From: an uncultured Hippea sp.
GTDB lineage: Bacteria > Campylobacterota_A > Desulfurellia > JAADFJ01
DNA length: 36,843 nucleotides
NCBI GenBank assembly: GCA_913009315.1
Contig: CAJVZA010000012.1
Span: 1-36,843, forward strand
Direction: 5' to 3'
In this document: in pieces, positions 24,177-33,461 of the stretch
Layout of the letters: each line of letters starts with the position of its first letter
How positions within the stretch are numbered: the stretch's first letter is position 1
Notes under the pieces: generated by a model
Told to the model about the DNA's origin: nothing
Databases searched by the model: none
Seen by the model: only the letters and a program-made list of their open reading frames with translations
Translations under genes and position numbers: made by a program

Positions 24177-24474
24177 AAATACCTCCAATATTTTGTCATA
24201 AGTTACAATGAGTACATTTTAGTTAAAATAACCTGAACCAACATTCATAATCCGGTTAGACTTCTAAGTACATTAGAAAGAATAAGTTCATTTGCAGGAA
24301 GGACAAGTGAGATATTCAGAAAATCTCAAATGATCGCATTGTTGAAAAAAGCATAGAATCCTTTTTGAGCCAGCATAAACCGCACTTTTTCAAAATCGAT
24401 TTTTATCGCCTTAATGCACATTACTCGCAGTAAACGCAGGAATTAGACCCCAAAAGAGACTAATTTTATAAATC

Positions 24475-26493
24475 TCATCCCAGTAAAGCTGCCGTTACAG
24501 GATTTGACACCATCTCAGGCGCTATGTCACGAGTTATTTGTCTGATCATTGTTATGTCCCGCTGCCAATTCAGATATCTGAAACCGGCAAATCCCGATTG
24601 ATTCTCACCTATAAACTGCCCCGGACCTCTTATCTTGAGATCTTCTATACTTATCAGAAATCCATCATTGCAGGATTCAAGAAATTTAAGTCTCTGCAAT
24701 GCATCCTCGCCAATCCGGTCGCTTACGGCGAGGAAACAATACGATTGAATTGACGCCCGCCCTACTCTGCCCCGCAGCTGATGGATCTGAGACATTCCAA
24801 AGCGGCTTGCGTTTTCAATCAGCATTATTGTTGCGTTTGCTACATCAACACCTACCTCTACCACAGTTGTCGAAACAACTATCTTAGTCTGTCCGTTCCT
24901 AAACCGCTCCATAACCTTTTCGCGTTCAACCGTATCCATCTGACCATGAAGCATTTCTATTTTAAAGGAAAAAATTTCCCTCAGATGCTCGTACTCCGTC
25001 TTCACATTTTTTAAATTCAATTTTTCCGATTCATCTATCAGAGGAAGTACTACATAGCAAAGCTCTCCTTTTTCTATATGCTTTTCGATAAATCTGTACA
25101 TCTTCTCTCTGTTTTCCGGAATTACCACTCTCGTCTTTACAGGCTTTCTTCCCTCCGGTATCTGTTTTAATTCTGAAACAGTAAGCTCCTTGTAATATGT
25201 CATAAGAAGTGTTCTCGGAATGGGAGTAGCTGTCAGCATAAGCAGGTGCGGACAGATCGATTTATTGATAAGCGCCTCACGCTGCAGTACTCCAAAACGC
25301 TGCTGTTCATCTATTACGGCAAGACCAAGTTTTGCAAACTCCGTTTTTTTAGATATCAGAGCATGGGTACCGACAACTATAGAGGCTCGGCCTGATTTTA
25401 TTTTTTCTCTGGATTCATTTTGACTTTTCGTTGACTGTTTTCCGGTAAGCATTACGGTTTTCAAAGAAAGCGGTACCGCAATATGATTCATAGAATGAAA
25501 ATGTTGATGGGCTAACAGGTCGGTAGGTGCCATAAATGCAGTTTGGTAACCGTTTTCAGCAGCAGCCAACGCTGCCGCTATTGCTACGACGGTCTTTCCG
25601 CTTCCAACATCGCCCTGCAAAAGATGGAACATTGCTTTATTCTTATTCATCAGTTCTGAAATATCAGTTATCGCCTTTCTCTGGTCAGCCGTAAGCTCAT
25701 AAGGCAGATTTCGCTCAAGCTTATCTATAATATTATAAGAAACGATTCTGAAAGCTTTGCTTTTTTTGATACTCTCGGAAAATCTCGATCTTTTTATAAC
25801 AAAACTTACCGCTTCGTTATATTTCATTCTCCTGTTTGCGGCATTAAGGCTGTCCTCAGAAGGTATATGCATAAACTGCCATGCCTGAAACATATTTGGA
25901 AGTTCATACTTTTTTATAAATCGATCAGGCAGTATATCATAATCATACGGAAGCGCTTCCATGACCTCAGACAAAACCTTTGGTGCGATATTTGCCATAA
26001 ACTTAATGCCCTCAGAATATATCGGATAAATCCTGCCTTGATATTCCGCTATATCGGATTTATTTATGATTTTAAAATTCGGATGTATCATCTGTATCTT
26101 AAAATCATTCTCTATTTTACCGTAGGCAAGAATGTACGTGCCTTCTTTTAAAAGATATCTTAATGATCTGAAATTGCCGTTAAAAAAAAGCAGTTGAATT
26201 TCATACCCGAAGCTGTTAAGTAAAGCGGTAAATATCCTTGTTCCACGCAACGTTTTTGAGATACGAACCGATACTATGTTCCCCGCAATCAATGCATATC
26301 TCCCGTTTTCAAGCTGATCAGGCAAGTCGATTTTTCTCCTGTCCTCAAAGCGAATTGGTGCCGTGCAAAGCAGATCCCATACAGTTGTAATACCTTTTTT
26401 ATAAAGGATTTCCGCTCTTTTTTTTCCTATACCTTTAATTTTAGATATATCTTCGGTTAATATTGTAATTGCCTTTTTGCTGATGTCGTCCAT
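24475..26493 (-). CDS. recG: ATP-dependent DNA helicase RecG
   Basis: A 672-residue RecG, which remodels stalled replication forks and Holliday junctions. An N-terminal HhH-like stretch (ISKIKGIGKKRAEILYKKGI) and OB-fold wedge region (APIRFEDRRKIDLP) precede the helicase core: Walker A LLQGDVGSGKTVVA, Walker B box as DEQQRFG (usual form DEQHRFG), TATPIPRTL, and STTVVEVGVDV with QLRGRVGR in domain 2. Length is normal. It starts at an ATG with no Shine-Dalgarno; a good promoter ends 6 nt before it, so the mRNA may be leaderless. Confidence 0.96.
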   Translation of the reverse strand: MDDISKKAITILTEDISKIKGIGKKRAEILYKKGITTVWDLLCTAPIRFEDRRKIDLPDQLENGRYALIAGNIVSVRISKTLRGTRIFTALLNSFGYEIQLLFFNGNFRSLRYLLKEGTYILAYGKIENDFKIQMIHPNFKIINKSDIAEYQGRIYPIYSEGIKFMANIAPKVLSEVMEALPYDYDILPDRFIKKYELPNMFQAWQFMHIPSEDSLNAANRRMKYNEAVSFVIKRSRFSESIKKSKAFRIVSYNIIDKLERNLPYELTADQRKAITDISELMNKNKAMFHLLQGDVGSGKTVVAIAAALAAAENGYQTAFMAPTDLLAHQHFHSMNHIAVPLSLKTVMLTGKQSTKSQNESREKIKSGRASIVVGTHALISKKTEFAKLGLAVIDEQQRFGVLQREALINKSICPHLLMLTATPIPRTLLMTYYKELTVSELKQIPEGRKPVKTRVVIPENREKMYRFIEKHIEKGELCYVVLPLIDESEKLNLKNVKTEYEHLREIFSFKIEMLHGQMDTVEREKVMERFRNGQTKIVVSTTVVEVGVDVANATIMLIENASRFGMSQIHQLRGRVGRASIQSYCFLAVSDRIGEDALQRLKFLESCNDGFLISIEDLKIRGPGQFIGENQSGFAGFRYLNWQRDITMIRQITRDIAPEMVSNPVTAALLG

Positions 26494-26499
26494 ATATAT

Positions 26500-26528
26500 A
26501 ATATAACGATATCGATTTGGTTTAACAA
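26500..26528 (-). promoter_or_regulatory. recG promoter, probably leaderless
   Basis: Minus strand: TTGTTA (26528-26523), 17-nt spacer, TATATT (26505-26500). The recG ATG begins seven bases after the -10 box, where transcription would normally start. No ribosome binding site exists between them. Confidence 0.6.
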
Positions 26529-26585
26529 CAGTTCGATAAAGAGTGTTTTATCTGCTTCGCTCTTTATTTAGCTCACAATGAGGGT

Positions 26586-26591
26586 TATAAT
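26586..26591 (+). promoter_or_regulatory. -10 box of ppsR-thi operon
   Basis: A perfect TATAAT lies seven bases before the ppsR ATG, with only a weak TTTATT 17 nt further upstream. This mirrors the recG side of the same divergent gap and implies a leaderless transcript, unless the GAGGG at 26580-26584 acts as a distant Shine-Dalgarno for a transcript begun further upstream. A stem ATAAAGAG/CTCTTTAT (26536-26567) lies in the gap. Confidence 0.5.
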
Positions 26592-26597
26592 AAGCCT

Positions 26598-27428
26598 ATG
26601 AATAAAAAAAGATTACTGCTGGTTTCAGATGGAACCGCTGAAACCGTTAAAAAAGTTACCGAAGCCTTTCTCGTGCAGTTTGATAATCCTAATGTGACGG
26701 TAACCAGATTCGGCAGAGTCAAAAATACGGAGCGTTTATCGGAAGTTATAGAAGCGATTTCGGAGCAATCAAATGTTATGGTACTTTTTACCATTGCCAA
26801 TACAAGGTTGAGAGATATTCTGCATCGATATTGCGAAGATAATAATATATTTCATATTGATATTTTCGGATTTTTTTTGAGGAAATTTGAGGAATTTCTG
26901 GAAAAAAAGATGTCAGGCAGATCAGGGCTTCTTCATAAGATAGGAGACAGATATTTTGATAGAATTGCCGCTCTTGACTATACATTAGCCCACGATGACA
27001 ACAAATCCGTCAAAGATATAGAGCTGGCCGATATTGTTATTCTGGGATTATCAAGATCCGGCAAAACACCGCTATCGCTTTATCTCGCAGAGGATGGATA
27101 CCGTGTTGCCAATTTTGCACTTGTAAAAGGTGAAAGCTATCCGGCTATATTAAATGAGATTGATAATAACCGCATCGTAATTCTGACAATCGATCCGGAG
27201 AATCTGCTCGGCATTAGGCGGCACAGAGCCAGGAAACTGCACTTGAGCAACTCGAACTACTGCAGCAGAAGTTTTATCTATGAGGAAACCGAAATGATCT
27301 ATGAACTCATTAAAAAACACCCCGAATGGCTTAAGGCAGATGTAACAGGAAGATCAATTGAAGAAATAGCCTCAGAGATTCTTGAAGTAATCAATAAAAA
27401 AGGCAGCATAAGAATGCATAATTTATGA
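26598..27428 (+). CDS. ppsR: PEP synthase regulatory kinase/pyrophosphorylase
   Basis: A 276-residue protein of the DUF299/PpsR family (PF03618). It phosphorylates and dephosphorylates PEP synthase (or pyruvate phosphate dikinase) on Thr, switching gluconeogenic PEP production. The N-terminus LLLVSDGTAETV matches the family opening SDGTG-T; the P-loop-like LGLSRSGKTPLSLYLA is at about 151-166; then VDP-like ILTIDPENLLGIRRHR. Full length for the family. It is one base from thiS, so it heads the thiamine genes, although no functional link is obvious. Confidence 0.93.
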   Translation: MNKKRLLLVSDGTAETVKKVTEAFLVQFDNPNVTVTRFGRVKNTERLSEVIEAISEQSNVMVLFTIANTRLRDILHRYCEDNNIFHIDIFGFFLRKFEEFLEKKMSGRSGLLHKIGDRYFDRIAALDYTLAHDDNKSVKDIELADIVILGLSRSGKTPLSLYLAEDGYRVANFALVKGESYPAILNEIDNNRIVILTIDPENLLGIRRHRARKLHLSNSNYCSRSFIYEETEMIYELIKKHPEWLKADVTGRSIEEIASEILEVINKKGSIRMHNL

Positions 27429-27429
27429 G

Positions 27430-27627
27430 ATGAAACTATTGGTAAATGATAAAACCGTAAAACTTGATATAAGAACAGTAGCAGAGCTGATCAGCAGTTT
27501 AAAACTTAATGAACGAATGCTCTATATTCAGGTAAACGAACAAACTATAAAAAAAGAGGAGTACGGAACTAAGATGCTGAAAGAAAATGATCATATTGAT
27601 ATTATAAGTGCAGTCGGGGGCGGATGA
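27430..27627 (+). CDS. thiS: ThiS, thiamine sulfur carrier
   Basis: A 65-residue ubiquitin-like sulfur carrier. It opens with KLLVNDKTVKL, has VNEQTIKKEEYGTKMLKENDHIDIISAV and ends in GGG, the C-terminal glycines that become thiocarboxylated. It donates sulfur to ThiG for thiazole synthesis. ThiF, needed to adenylate it, is not in the window. The stop overlaps the thiG start. Confidence 0.93.
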   Translation: MKLLVNDKTVKLDIRTVAELISSLKLNERMLYIQVNEQTIKKEEYGTKMLKENDHIDIISAVGGG

Positions 27628-28385
27628 TGTTAAAGATAGCTGATAAAGAGTTTTCTTCACGACTAATTATCGGAACAGGTAAATTTGCATCTAACAGTAT
27701 TATGAAAGAAGCAATTCAGGCCTCAGGAACCCAAATGGTCACCGTTGCCTTAAGAAGGGTTGACCTGGATAACCCCGACAGCGATATGACAAAAGCAATA
27801 GATTTTAGCCGCCTTCAGATTTTGCCGAATACTTCAGGAGCGCAGACAGCAGAAGAGGCGGTAAAGATCGCCTGTATCGGCAGGACAATGGGACTTGGAA
27901 ATTGGGTGAAACTCGAGGTTACACCTGACCCATGGTACCTTTTGCCGGACCCAATCGGCACCCTTAAGGCTGCGGAACTTTTGTCTAAAGATGGATTTGT
28001 TGTACTTGCATATATGAATGCGGATCCGGTCCTTGCAAAACGATTGGAGGATATAGGAACAGCGGCAGTCATGCCTCTTGCCAGTCCAATCGGTTCTGCA
28101 AGAGGAATAAAAACCGGCGAAATGATCCGCATAATTATTGAAAATTCAAATCTTCCGGTTATTGTGGATGCAGGTCTCGGAACACCTTCTGATGCCGGAT
28201 ACGCTATAGAGATGGGTGCCGATGCGGTTCTTGTAAACACTGCTATCGCCGCATCCGATGATCCGGTTAAGATGGCTAATGCCTTCAGGCTTGCAGTCAA
28301 AGCCGGAAGGATGGGCTATGAAGCCGGACTAATTGCATCAAAAGAACATGCGTACGCAAGCAGTCCCGAAAAAAATATTATATGA
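27624..28385 (+). CDS. thiG: ThiG, thiazole synthase
   Basis: A 253-residue (beta/alpha)8 thiazole synthase that joins 1-deoxy-D-xylulose 5-phosphate, dehydroglycine and ThiS sulfur. Motifs: FSSRLIIGTGKF near the start, VKLEVTPDPWYLLPDP with the imine-forming Lys, MPLASPIGSARGI, and VIVDAGLGTPSDAGYAIEMGADAVLVNTAIA. Length is typical. Two consecutive ATG codons are possible starts; the first overlaps the thiS stop. Overlaps thiH by 4 nt. Confidence 0.97.
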   Translation: MMLKIADKEFSSRLIIGTGKFASNSIMKEAIQASGTQMVTVALRRVDLDNPDSDMTKAIDFSRLQILPNTSGAQTAEEAVKIACIGRTMGLGNWVKLEVTPDPWYLLPDPIGTLKAAELLSKDGFVVLAYMNADPVLAKRLEDIGTAAVMPLASPIGSARGIKTGEMIRIIIENSNLPVIVDAGLGTPSDAGYAIEMGADAVLVNTAIAASDDPVKMANAFRLAVKAGRMGYEAGLIASKEHAYASSPEKNII

Positions 28386-29500
28386 TACGCGAAAATTTTT
28401 TATCACTGCTTGATAATAATCCATGGGAAAAGATTTCCGGTAAAATAAAAAATGCCGGACTTGATGATGTGGACAGAGTATTGAAGAAGAACAAACTCGA
28501 TATGGACGACTTTGCTATATTGCTCTCAAAGGCGGCAGCTGAAAGAATATCCGTATTAAAGAAGAAAGCTCATCAGCTTACAACTCAATATTTTGGAAAG
28601 GCACGTTTTCTTTATGCTCCGCTTTATATCACAAACAGATGCATAAACAGCTGCGTTTACTGCAGTTTTAGTGAGAAAAATGACATCAAAAGAAAATACC
28701 TGAATGATACGGAAATAGCAAATGACGCTGAATACCTGCACAATCAGGGGTTCAGACACATTCTGGTGGTCAGCGGCGAAGATCCGATTATTATGAAAAG
28801 CAATTATCTAATAAATACAATTGCACTTCTGCACAAGAAGTTTCCTTCAATATCTATAGAGGTTCAGCCGCTCACGGAATCGTTATACAGAAAGGCAGCA
28901 GCTGCCGGATGCGACGGACTAAGCCTTTATCAGGAAACTTATAACCGTGATGTTTATAAGACCGTTCATACCGGAGGTCCTAAAAGGAATTTCAAATGGA
29001 GAATCAATGGACCCGAACGTGCCGCCTGTGCCGGAATCAAGAGGATTAATTTTGGAGTGCTTCTCGGACTTGCCGATTTCAGAACCGATATCTGGTTTGC
29101 CGCATTGCATGCAGCTTATATAAGAAAGAATTTCTGGAGGACGCAAATAGGATTCTCGTTTCCCAGAATAAGACCGTTTGTCGGCAGTTACCATCCCGAT
29201 GTTGAAGTCAAAGACAATGATATGCTCCATCTGATTTTAGCATTAAGAATCATGTTTCCTCAGGCATCGCTCGTGTTATCGACAAGAGAACGACCCAAAT
29301 TTCGGGATATGCTTCTATCTGTGGCCGCTACCAATACGAGCGCCGGTTCAAAAACAAATCCGGGCGGATACAGCGATAATTCAACCACAGGTCAGTTTGA
29401 TATAAGCGACAACAGAAGCCCGTCTGAGGTCATCGAAGCAATCAGCGCAGCAGGACTCTACCCCGTACAAAAGGATTGGGATATTGGACTCACGGGCTGA
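28382..29500 (+). CDS. thiH: ThiH, tyrosine lyase (radical SAM)
   Basis: A 372-residue radical SAM enzyme that cleaves tyrosine to dehydroglycine for ThiG. The [4Fe-4S] motif CINSCVYC (C-x3-C-x2-C) lies at about residues 87-94; LSLYQETYN and HTGGPKRNFKWRI are typical ThiH strings. Use of ThiH rather than ThiO (oxygen-dependent glycine oxidase) fits an anaerobic or facultative lifestyle. ATGA overlap with thiG; 17-nt overlap with thiE. Confidence 0.97.
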   Translation: MIRENFLSLLDNNPWEKISGKIKNAGLDDVDRVLKKNKLDMDDFAILLSKAAAERISVLKKKAHQLTTQYFGKARFLYAPLYITNRCINSCVYCSFSEKNDIKRKYLNDTEIANDAEYLHNQGFRHILVVSGEDPIIMKSNYLINTIALLHKKFPSISIEVQPLTESLYRKAAAAGCDGLSLYQETYNRDVYKTVHTGGPKRNFKWRINGPERAACAGIKRINFGVLLGLADFRTDIWFAALHAAYIRKNFWRTQIGFSFPRIRPFVGSYHPDVEVKDNDMLHLILALRIMFPQASLVLSTRERPKFRDMLLSVAATNTSAGSKTNPGGYSDNSTTGQFDISDNRSPSEVIEAISAAGLYPVQKDWDIGLTG

Positions 29501-30149
29501 CAAGCTTAAATCGATATTTGAGAAAGGCGCCATATACCCTGTTATAACGCCTTCATTCTGTATCTATGATCCAATTGAACTTGTTAGAAAGATTTCCAAT
29601 GATGTTGATATTGTCCAGCTTAGAATAAAAGAGGGATCCGATTCTGATAAGATTTATCTTGCCAGAAAGTTCAGGGAAAATTTTAAAGGCCTTTTAATAA
29701 TAAACGACAGAGCTGATATTGCTCTTCTTTCCGAAGCGGATGGAGTTCATATCGGTCAGAGAGATTTATCGGTTGATGATGTAAGGAAAGTTGACAGCAA
29801 TCTCTTGGTAGGTGTTTCAACGCACAATGAAAATGAAATTGATGCAGCCATAAAAACGGGTGCCGATTACATCAACATAGGTCCTATATTTTCAACACAA
29901 ACCAAAACAGTTTCGCAGCAATCTTTAGGTATCGAATACCTAAAATCTGTTTCTCAAAGAATAAATATACCATTTAGCGTAATGGGCGGCATAAAACTTG
30001 ATAATATAGAACAAATTGTTGACGCCGGTGCAAGAATTTGCGCCGCAGTAACAGCTATCACGCAAAATGCAGATCCAGGGAAAACGGTCAAAATATTTAA
30101 TGAAAAAATTAGATCAGCAATCAAAAAAAATTATAAAAATCCTATATAA
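29484..30149 (+). CDS. thiE: ThiE, thiamine-phosphate synthase
   Basis: A 221-residue TIM-barrel enzyme that couples the thiazole phosphate to HMP-pyrophosphate. Motifs: VDIVQLRIKEG, LLIINDRADIALLSEADGVHIGQRDL, GVSTHNENEIDAA, INIGPIFSTQTKT, and SVMGGIKLDNI. The start is TTG inside the end of thiH, with AAAGGA 8 nt upstream. Last gene of the ppsR-thi run. No TPP riboswitch is recognised ahead of the operon. Confidence 0.95.
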   Translation: MDSRADKLKSIFEKGAIYPVITPSFCIYDPIELVRKISNDVDIVQLRIKEGSDSDKIYLARKFRENFKGLLIINDRADIALLSEADGVHIGQRDLSVDDVRKVDSNLLVGVSTHNENEIDAAIKTGADYINIGPIFSTQTKTVSQQSLGIEYLKSVSQRINIPFSVMGGIKLDNIEQIVDAGARICAAVTAITQNADPGKTVKIFNEKIRSAIKKNYKNPI

Positions 30150-30347
30150 CTTCAAGAATATCTCCATCAATTCCGAACATTCAAATTGAAAGTCCAAATC
30201 CGCCTTATCAAGGTGCAAATTGCGGGTAATCGCAAGACTATTGCCAAAATTTGTAACGTATAGGAGACCTGTCTGCGTGCGGCGCCCGCACAGGCAGGCG
30301 AATTTGGGACTCAAGATGATCGTTTACGGATTAACAGAAGTGCCCTT

Positions 30348-30444
30348 AACTAACCGGTTAGTACCTCAGATTTTAATTTCTAAATTTCTAAATCTTGCTA
30401 TTTATTTGGCTTCTGTGGAAGCGTTTATTGTGCAGTGGTCTCAT
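30348..30444 (+). repeat. Dispersed repeat, full copy (left of catabolic operon)
   Basis: It begins with the palindromic AACTAACCGGTTAGT, continues acctcagattttaatttcta and ends ttattgtgcagtggtctcat. The same string, about 90 bp with scattered changes, occurs in opposite orientation at 36696-36784 beyond the catabolic operon. Partial copies lie near 23676 and 23741. No transposase is encoded within, so it resembles a MITE or other non-autonomous repeat. Confidence 0.75.
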
Positions 30445-30523
30445 ATTATGCGGGATTTAAAAATGTACTTAACTGTTTGTGAAAAAAAGAGTTGCAAGTC
30501 CATCATTTTTGCTATTACATTCC

Positions 30524-30551
30524 TTGACAAAATAATTAGTGGTGTTAGAAT
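30524..30551 (+). promoter_or_regulatory. Promoter of the CoA-transferase/ligase operon
   Basis: TTGACA (30524-30529) exact, 16-nt spacer, TAGAAT (30546-30551, one mismatch). The start site would be near 30558, giving a leader of about 128 nt before the first transferase. No operator is recognised. Confidence 0.6.
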
Positions 30552-30685
30552 TATAACTACGTAAGCTACCTAAATGCTATAAACCATATTAATGAGGAGG
30601 TGACGCACCAACAAGTGAAAAAAGTGAAAAAGTAGTGATAGATGGTTAATTTATTGCACAGATGAATGATCATAGAGGAGGAAAA

Positions 30686-32086
30686 ATGGGGGATAATGGT
30701 AAATGCTTGTGGCCTTTGTCACCGGCACCAACATTCGATGAGGTATATCAGGGTGCACCTGAACAGGAAATAGAGTATAATCGTTTCCTTGAATCGGTGA
30801 TGCATCCAAGAGAATCCGGCAAAAAGCCTGAAGCTCTTGACGGGATAAGAGTTCTTGACTGTTCAACCGGAATGGTTATTGGACATTGGGCATCTTCAAT
30901 GCTTTCGGAGCTTGGGGCTGAAACAATACAGATTGAGCCTCCCGAGGGTGATGAACTACGTAAACTCACACCTTTTGGAAGAAAAGATTGGTATTTCAAG
31001 GACAAAGAGAATGGAGAAGAGATTGGAATGCATTTTCTTCATGAAATGAGAAACAAACAGTCAATAACATTAAACCTTGAAACAGAAAAGGGGAGAGAGA
31101 TTCTAAAAAAACTTGCCGCAAATGCTGATGTTCTGATTGAAAATGCAGCACCGGGGCAATTTGATGCATGGGGAATAGGCTATCGCCAGTTATCAAAGGC
31201 AAATCCAAGACTTATTTATTGCTGGGTAGGACAAAAAGGACAATGGGGTCCGGATAAAGATAGACCGGGAGAACTTGAGCCTACTGCTCAATGTGCATGC
31301 GGATTTACGCATGGAACCGGTTTTCCTAAATCGTTCGGAGGTGTTCCGACTCGTTCCGGTTTGTGGATGTGTGATCATGTAGGTGGAACAACTGCTGCTA
31401 TGGGTATCATAACAGCACTTATATATAGAGAACAAACTTCCAGAAAAGGTCAGTTTATTGAAGCTACCGGTGCAGAAGCAATTATTCGTATTAATGATTA
31501 CAACTGGGCATGGTACGGAATGGACGGCAGTATAAGACCAAGATACGGCAACTGGGATCTTGCTATCAACATCTATGCCGTTAACCCTGTTGTTGACGGA
31601 TATCTAATGGTTGGCGGAGGACACGACAGGCTCTGGTATCGTATTTGGAAAACAGTCGGTAAAGATAGGCCTGATATTGAGGAATTGATAGTTCTCGATA
31701 AAGATTTGCGCGTTGTAACAAACAGAGTGTCGCATTATGCCCAGGTAAAAACTTATACCGCTCTATGCGAATGGGGCAAAGATAATACAAGGCAGGAAGC
31801 GGAAGACAAGCTGCTATCTGAAGAGGTTGCCTCAGGAGGAGTTCTTTTCATAGATGAGGTTGCAGAATATGCACATTTCAAATATAGAGGACATGTCAAT
31901 GTTATAGACGATGCACTTTATGGCAAGGTTCTCTACGGGACAAGTCCGATTTTTGCCGAAAAAACTCCGGCACGCTTGAAGTGGATTGGTAGACCTATTG
32001 GATACGACAATAGGGATGTATATCCGAGATTATTAGGTTATACAAAGAAAGATTTGAACAGCCTTTCGAAAGAGGGGGTAATCTGA
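30686..32086 (+). CDS. CaiB/BaiF CoA-transferase, subunit lacking catalytic Asp
   Basis: A 466-residue family III CoA-transferase homologue. Family signs: LDGIRVLDCSTGMVIG, LSELGAETIQIEPPEGDELR, IENAAPGQFDAWGIGYRQL, NPRLIYCWVG and the C-terminal LKWIGRPIGYDN. At the position where active members carry the covalently acylated Asp (YD-x3-Q in the next gene) this protein has LEPTAQ, with Glu198. It is probably the non-catalytic partner in a heteromeric enzyme, as in two-subunit systems such as benzylsuccinate CoA-transferase BbsEF. The ATG after GAGGAGG is chosen over one 24 nt upstream. The stop shares a base with the next start. The substrate is unknown; an aromatic or dicarboxylic acid is plausible. 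Confidence 0.85.
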   Translation: MGDNGKCLWPLSPAPTFDEVYQGAPEQEIEYNRFLESVMHPRESGKKPEALDGIRVLDCSTGMVIGHWASSMLSELGAETIQIEPPEGDELRKLTPFGRKDWYFKDKENGEEIGMHFLHEMRNKQSITLNLETEKGREILKKLAANADVLIENAAPGQFDAWGIGYRQLSKANPRLIYCWVGQKGQWGPDKDRPGELEPTAQCACGFTHGTGFPKSFGGVPTRSGLWMCDHVGGTTAAMGIITALIYREQTSRKGQFIEATGAEAIIRINDYNWAWYGMDGSIRPRYGNWDLAINIYAVNPVVDGYLMVGGGHDRLWYRIWKTVGKDRPDIEELIVLDKDLRVVTNRVSHYAQVKTYTALCEWGKDNTRQEAEDKLLSEEVASGGVLFIDEVAEYAHFKYRGHVNVIDDALYGKVLYGTSPIFAEKTPARLKWIGRPIGYDNRDVYPRLLGYTKKDLNSLSKEGVI

Positions 32087-33447
32087 TGAGTAATAATACA
32101 GAATACGGTAAACAAAGTTTTGAGAAATACTGCGAAGAGGCATTCGGAATCAAGAATGTTTTTGAAAAACCTGAAGCGTTCAAAGGATACCGGGTTTTGT
32201 CCTGCACGCAATATATTCTGGGACCGGCGGCTGCGAGCTACTTTGCCGAACTTGGTGCTGAGGTAATCAAGATAGAACTGCCCAAAGCGGGTGAACCAAT
32301 GAGACATACAACTCCGTTTAACGAGCCGTATTTGTATCCTCTTTCAAGATGGTATCCCGATAAGGGAACCGGTCTTGGCTTTTTTGGCGCAAATCCAAAT
32401 GAGTATTTTGTCGGATTAGATTTTCATAAGGAAGAGGGCAAGGAAATAATGCTAGCCCTCGCCGCAAAATCAGATCTAATGGTTGAGAATTATCGTCCTG
32501 GAACATTCGACAGATGGGGTATCGGATATCGTCAGCTAAAAGAGGTCAATCCGAAACTTGTCTATCTATGGGCAGGTGGATTCGGCGGATTCGGACCTGG
32601 AAGATCAAGAGCATCGTATGATATTCTCGGTCAGTCACAAGGCGGCAACTTCTCCATTACCGGACAGCCTGCAGATATGCATGGTCATCCATCCAAACAT
32701 ACGATCTGGCTTGCCGACTATTGGGGCGGAATGATGGGCGCAATAGGAGCTTTGGGCGCACTCTATTGGAGAAACAACAAATCGGGCGAAGGTCAGATGA
32801 TAGAGTATTCTCAGGTTCACGGGATACAAAGACAGCTTGAATATTCGCTACCTATGTGGGGCAAGTTCGGTATAGTGCGTCAGAGATGGGGAAATTGGGA
32901 CACCGAGTTATCTATTCATGGCATTGTGATGTGCGGAAAGTCTTCATATCCCGATTCAGACAATCCTCAGGAGCAGGAGGAGGGCTTTATATTGATTAGC
33001 GCACATAAGGATGCCGATTTTGCTCGATTAGCCGAACTGATGAATAGAACTGATCTTTTGGATGATTATGCCAGTCACAGTGCACGTGTTTCTCCTGAAG
33101 GTCAAAAATATCTTTATAGTGAGATTGCAAAATGGGCAGCTGACAAAACAAAGGAGGAAGCTGCTGAAATATTGCACAGTCACGGCATTAATTGTCAGCC
33201 GGTCTGTAATTCTAAAGAAGTTGTGGAAAATCCTCATTGGCAAAAGCGAGGTGCTATTACATGGATTGATGACCCGTCATTCGGTGATGTATTGACTCAG
33301 GGTGCATTTGTTCATATGTCTGATACTCCTCCAAGAGTAAAATGGGCGCTCAAACCTGTTGGTGCCGATAACCATTATATTTATCAGAAACTTCTTGGGT
33401 TTGACGATGGAAAGATCACCGACTATGAAGATAAAGGTATTATCTAA
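32086..33447 (+). CDS. CaiB/BaiF CoA-transferase, catalytic subunit
   Basis: A 453-residue family III CoA-transferase. Motifs: FKGYRVLSCTQYILGPAAA, FAELGAEVIKIELPKAGEP, VENYRPGTFDRWGIGYRQL, NPKLVYLWAGGFG, then SYDILGQSQGG with the presumed catalytic Asp179. A glycine-rich GGMMGAIGALGALYW helix and C-terminal VKWALKPVGADN follow. It is about 30-35 percent similar by eye to the preceding subunit and translationally coupled to it (TGATG). Together they should transfer CoA between carboxylic acids without ATP. Equivalent pairs act in anaerobic toluene, methylnaphthalene and phthalate pathways. The exact substrate cannot be read from sequence. Confidence 0.88.
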   Translation: MSNNTEYGKQSFEKYCEEAFGIKNVFEKPEAFKGYRVLSCTQYILGPAAASYFAELGAEVIKIELPKAGEPMRHTTPFNEPYLYPLSRWYPDKGTGLGFFGANPNEYFVGLDFHKEEGKEIMLALAAKSDLMVENYRPGTFDRWGIGYRQLKEVNPKLVYLWAGGFGGFGPGRSRASYDILGQSQGGNFSITGQPADMHGHPSKHTIWLADYWGGMMGAIGALGALYWRNNKSGEGQMIEYSQVHGIQRQLEYSLPMWGKFGIVRQRWGNWDTELSIHGIVMCGKSSYPDSDNPQEQEEGFILISAHKDADFARLAELMNRTDLLDDYASHSARVSPEGQKYLYSEIAKWAADKTKEEAAEILHSHGINCQPVCNSKEVVENPHWQKRGAITWIDDPSFGDVLTQGAFVHMSDTPPRVKWALKPVGADNHYIYQKLLGFDDGKITDYEDKGII

Positions 33448-33461
33448 GACCGGAGGTATGA

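Larger units (their letters stand above)
30150..30685. other. 536-bp intergenic region with hairpin, repeat and promoter
   Basis: No convincing gene. From left: a GC-rich hairpin (30268-30298; cctgtctgcgtgcgg against ccgcacaggcagg with a few mismatches), which looks like a repetitive palindromic element; the full dispersed repeat (30348-30444); a good promoter (30524-30551); and an orphan Shine-Dalgarno (gaggaggtg at 30595-30603) followed by an 11-codon GTG frame rich in Lys ending at 30638, possibly a leader peptide. Confidence 0.6.

Noticed and set aside
26536-26567. Stem ATAAAGAG/CTCTTTAT between recG and ppsR as a terminator.
   Set aside because: It lies between two divergent promoters where no transcript needs ending, has a 16-nt loop and no T-tract.
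30601-30638. An 11-codon GTG frame after an orphan Shine-Dalgarno as a true leader peptide gene.
   Set aside because: Too short to support by sequence alone; no attenuator structure is evident. Mentioned only in the intergenic entry.
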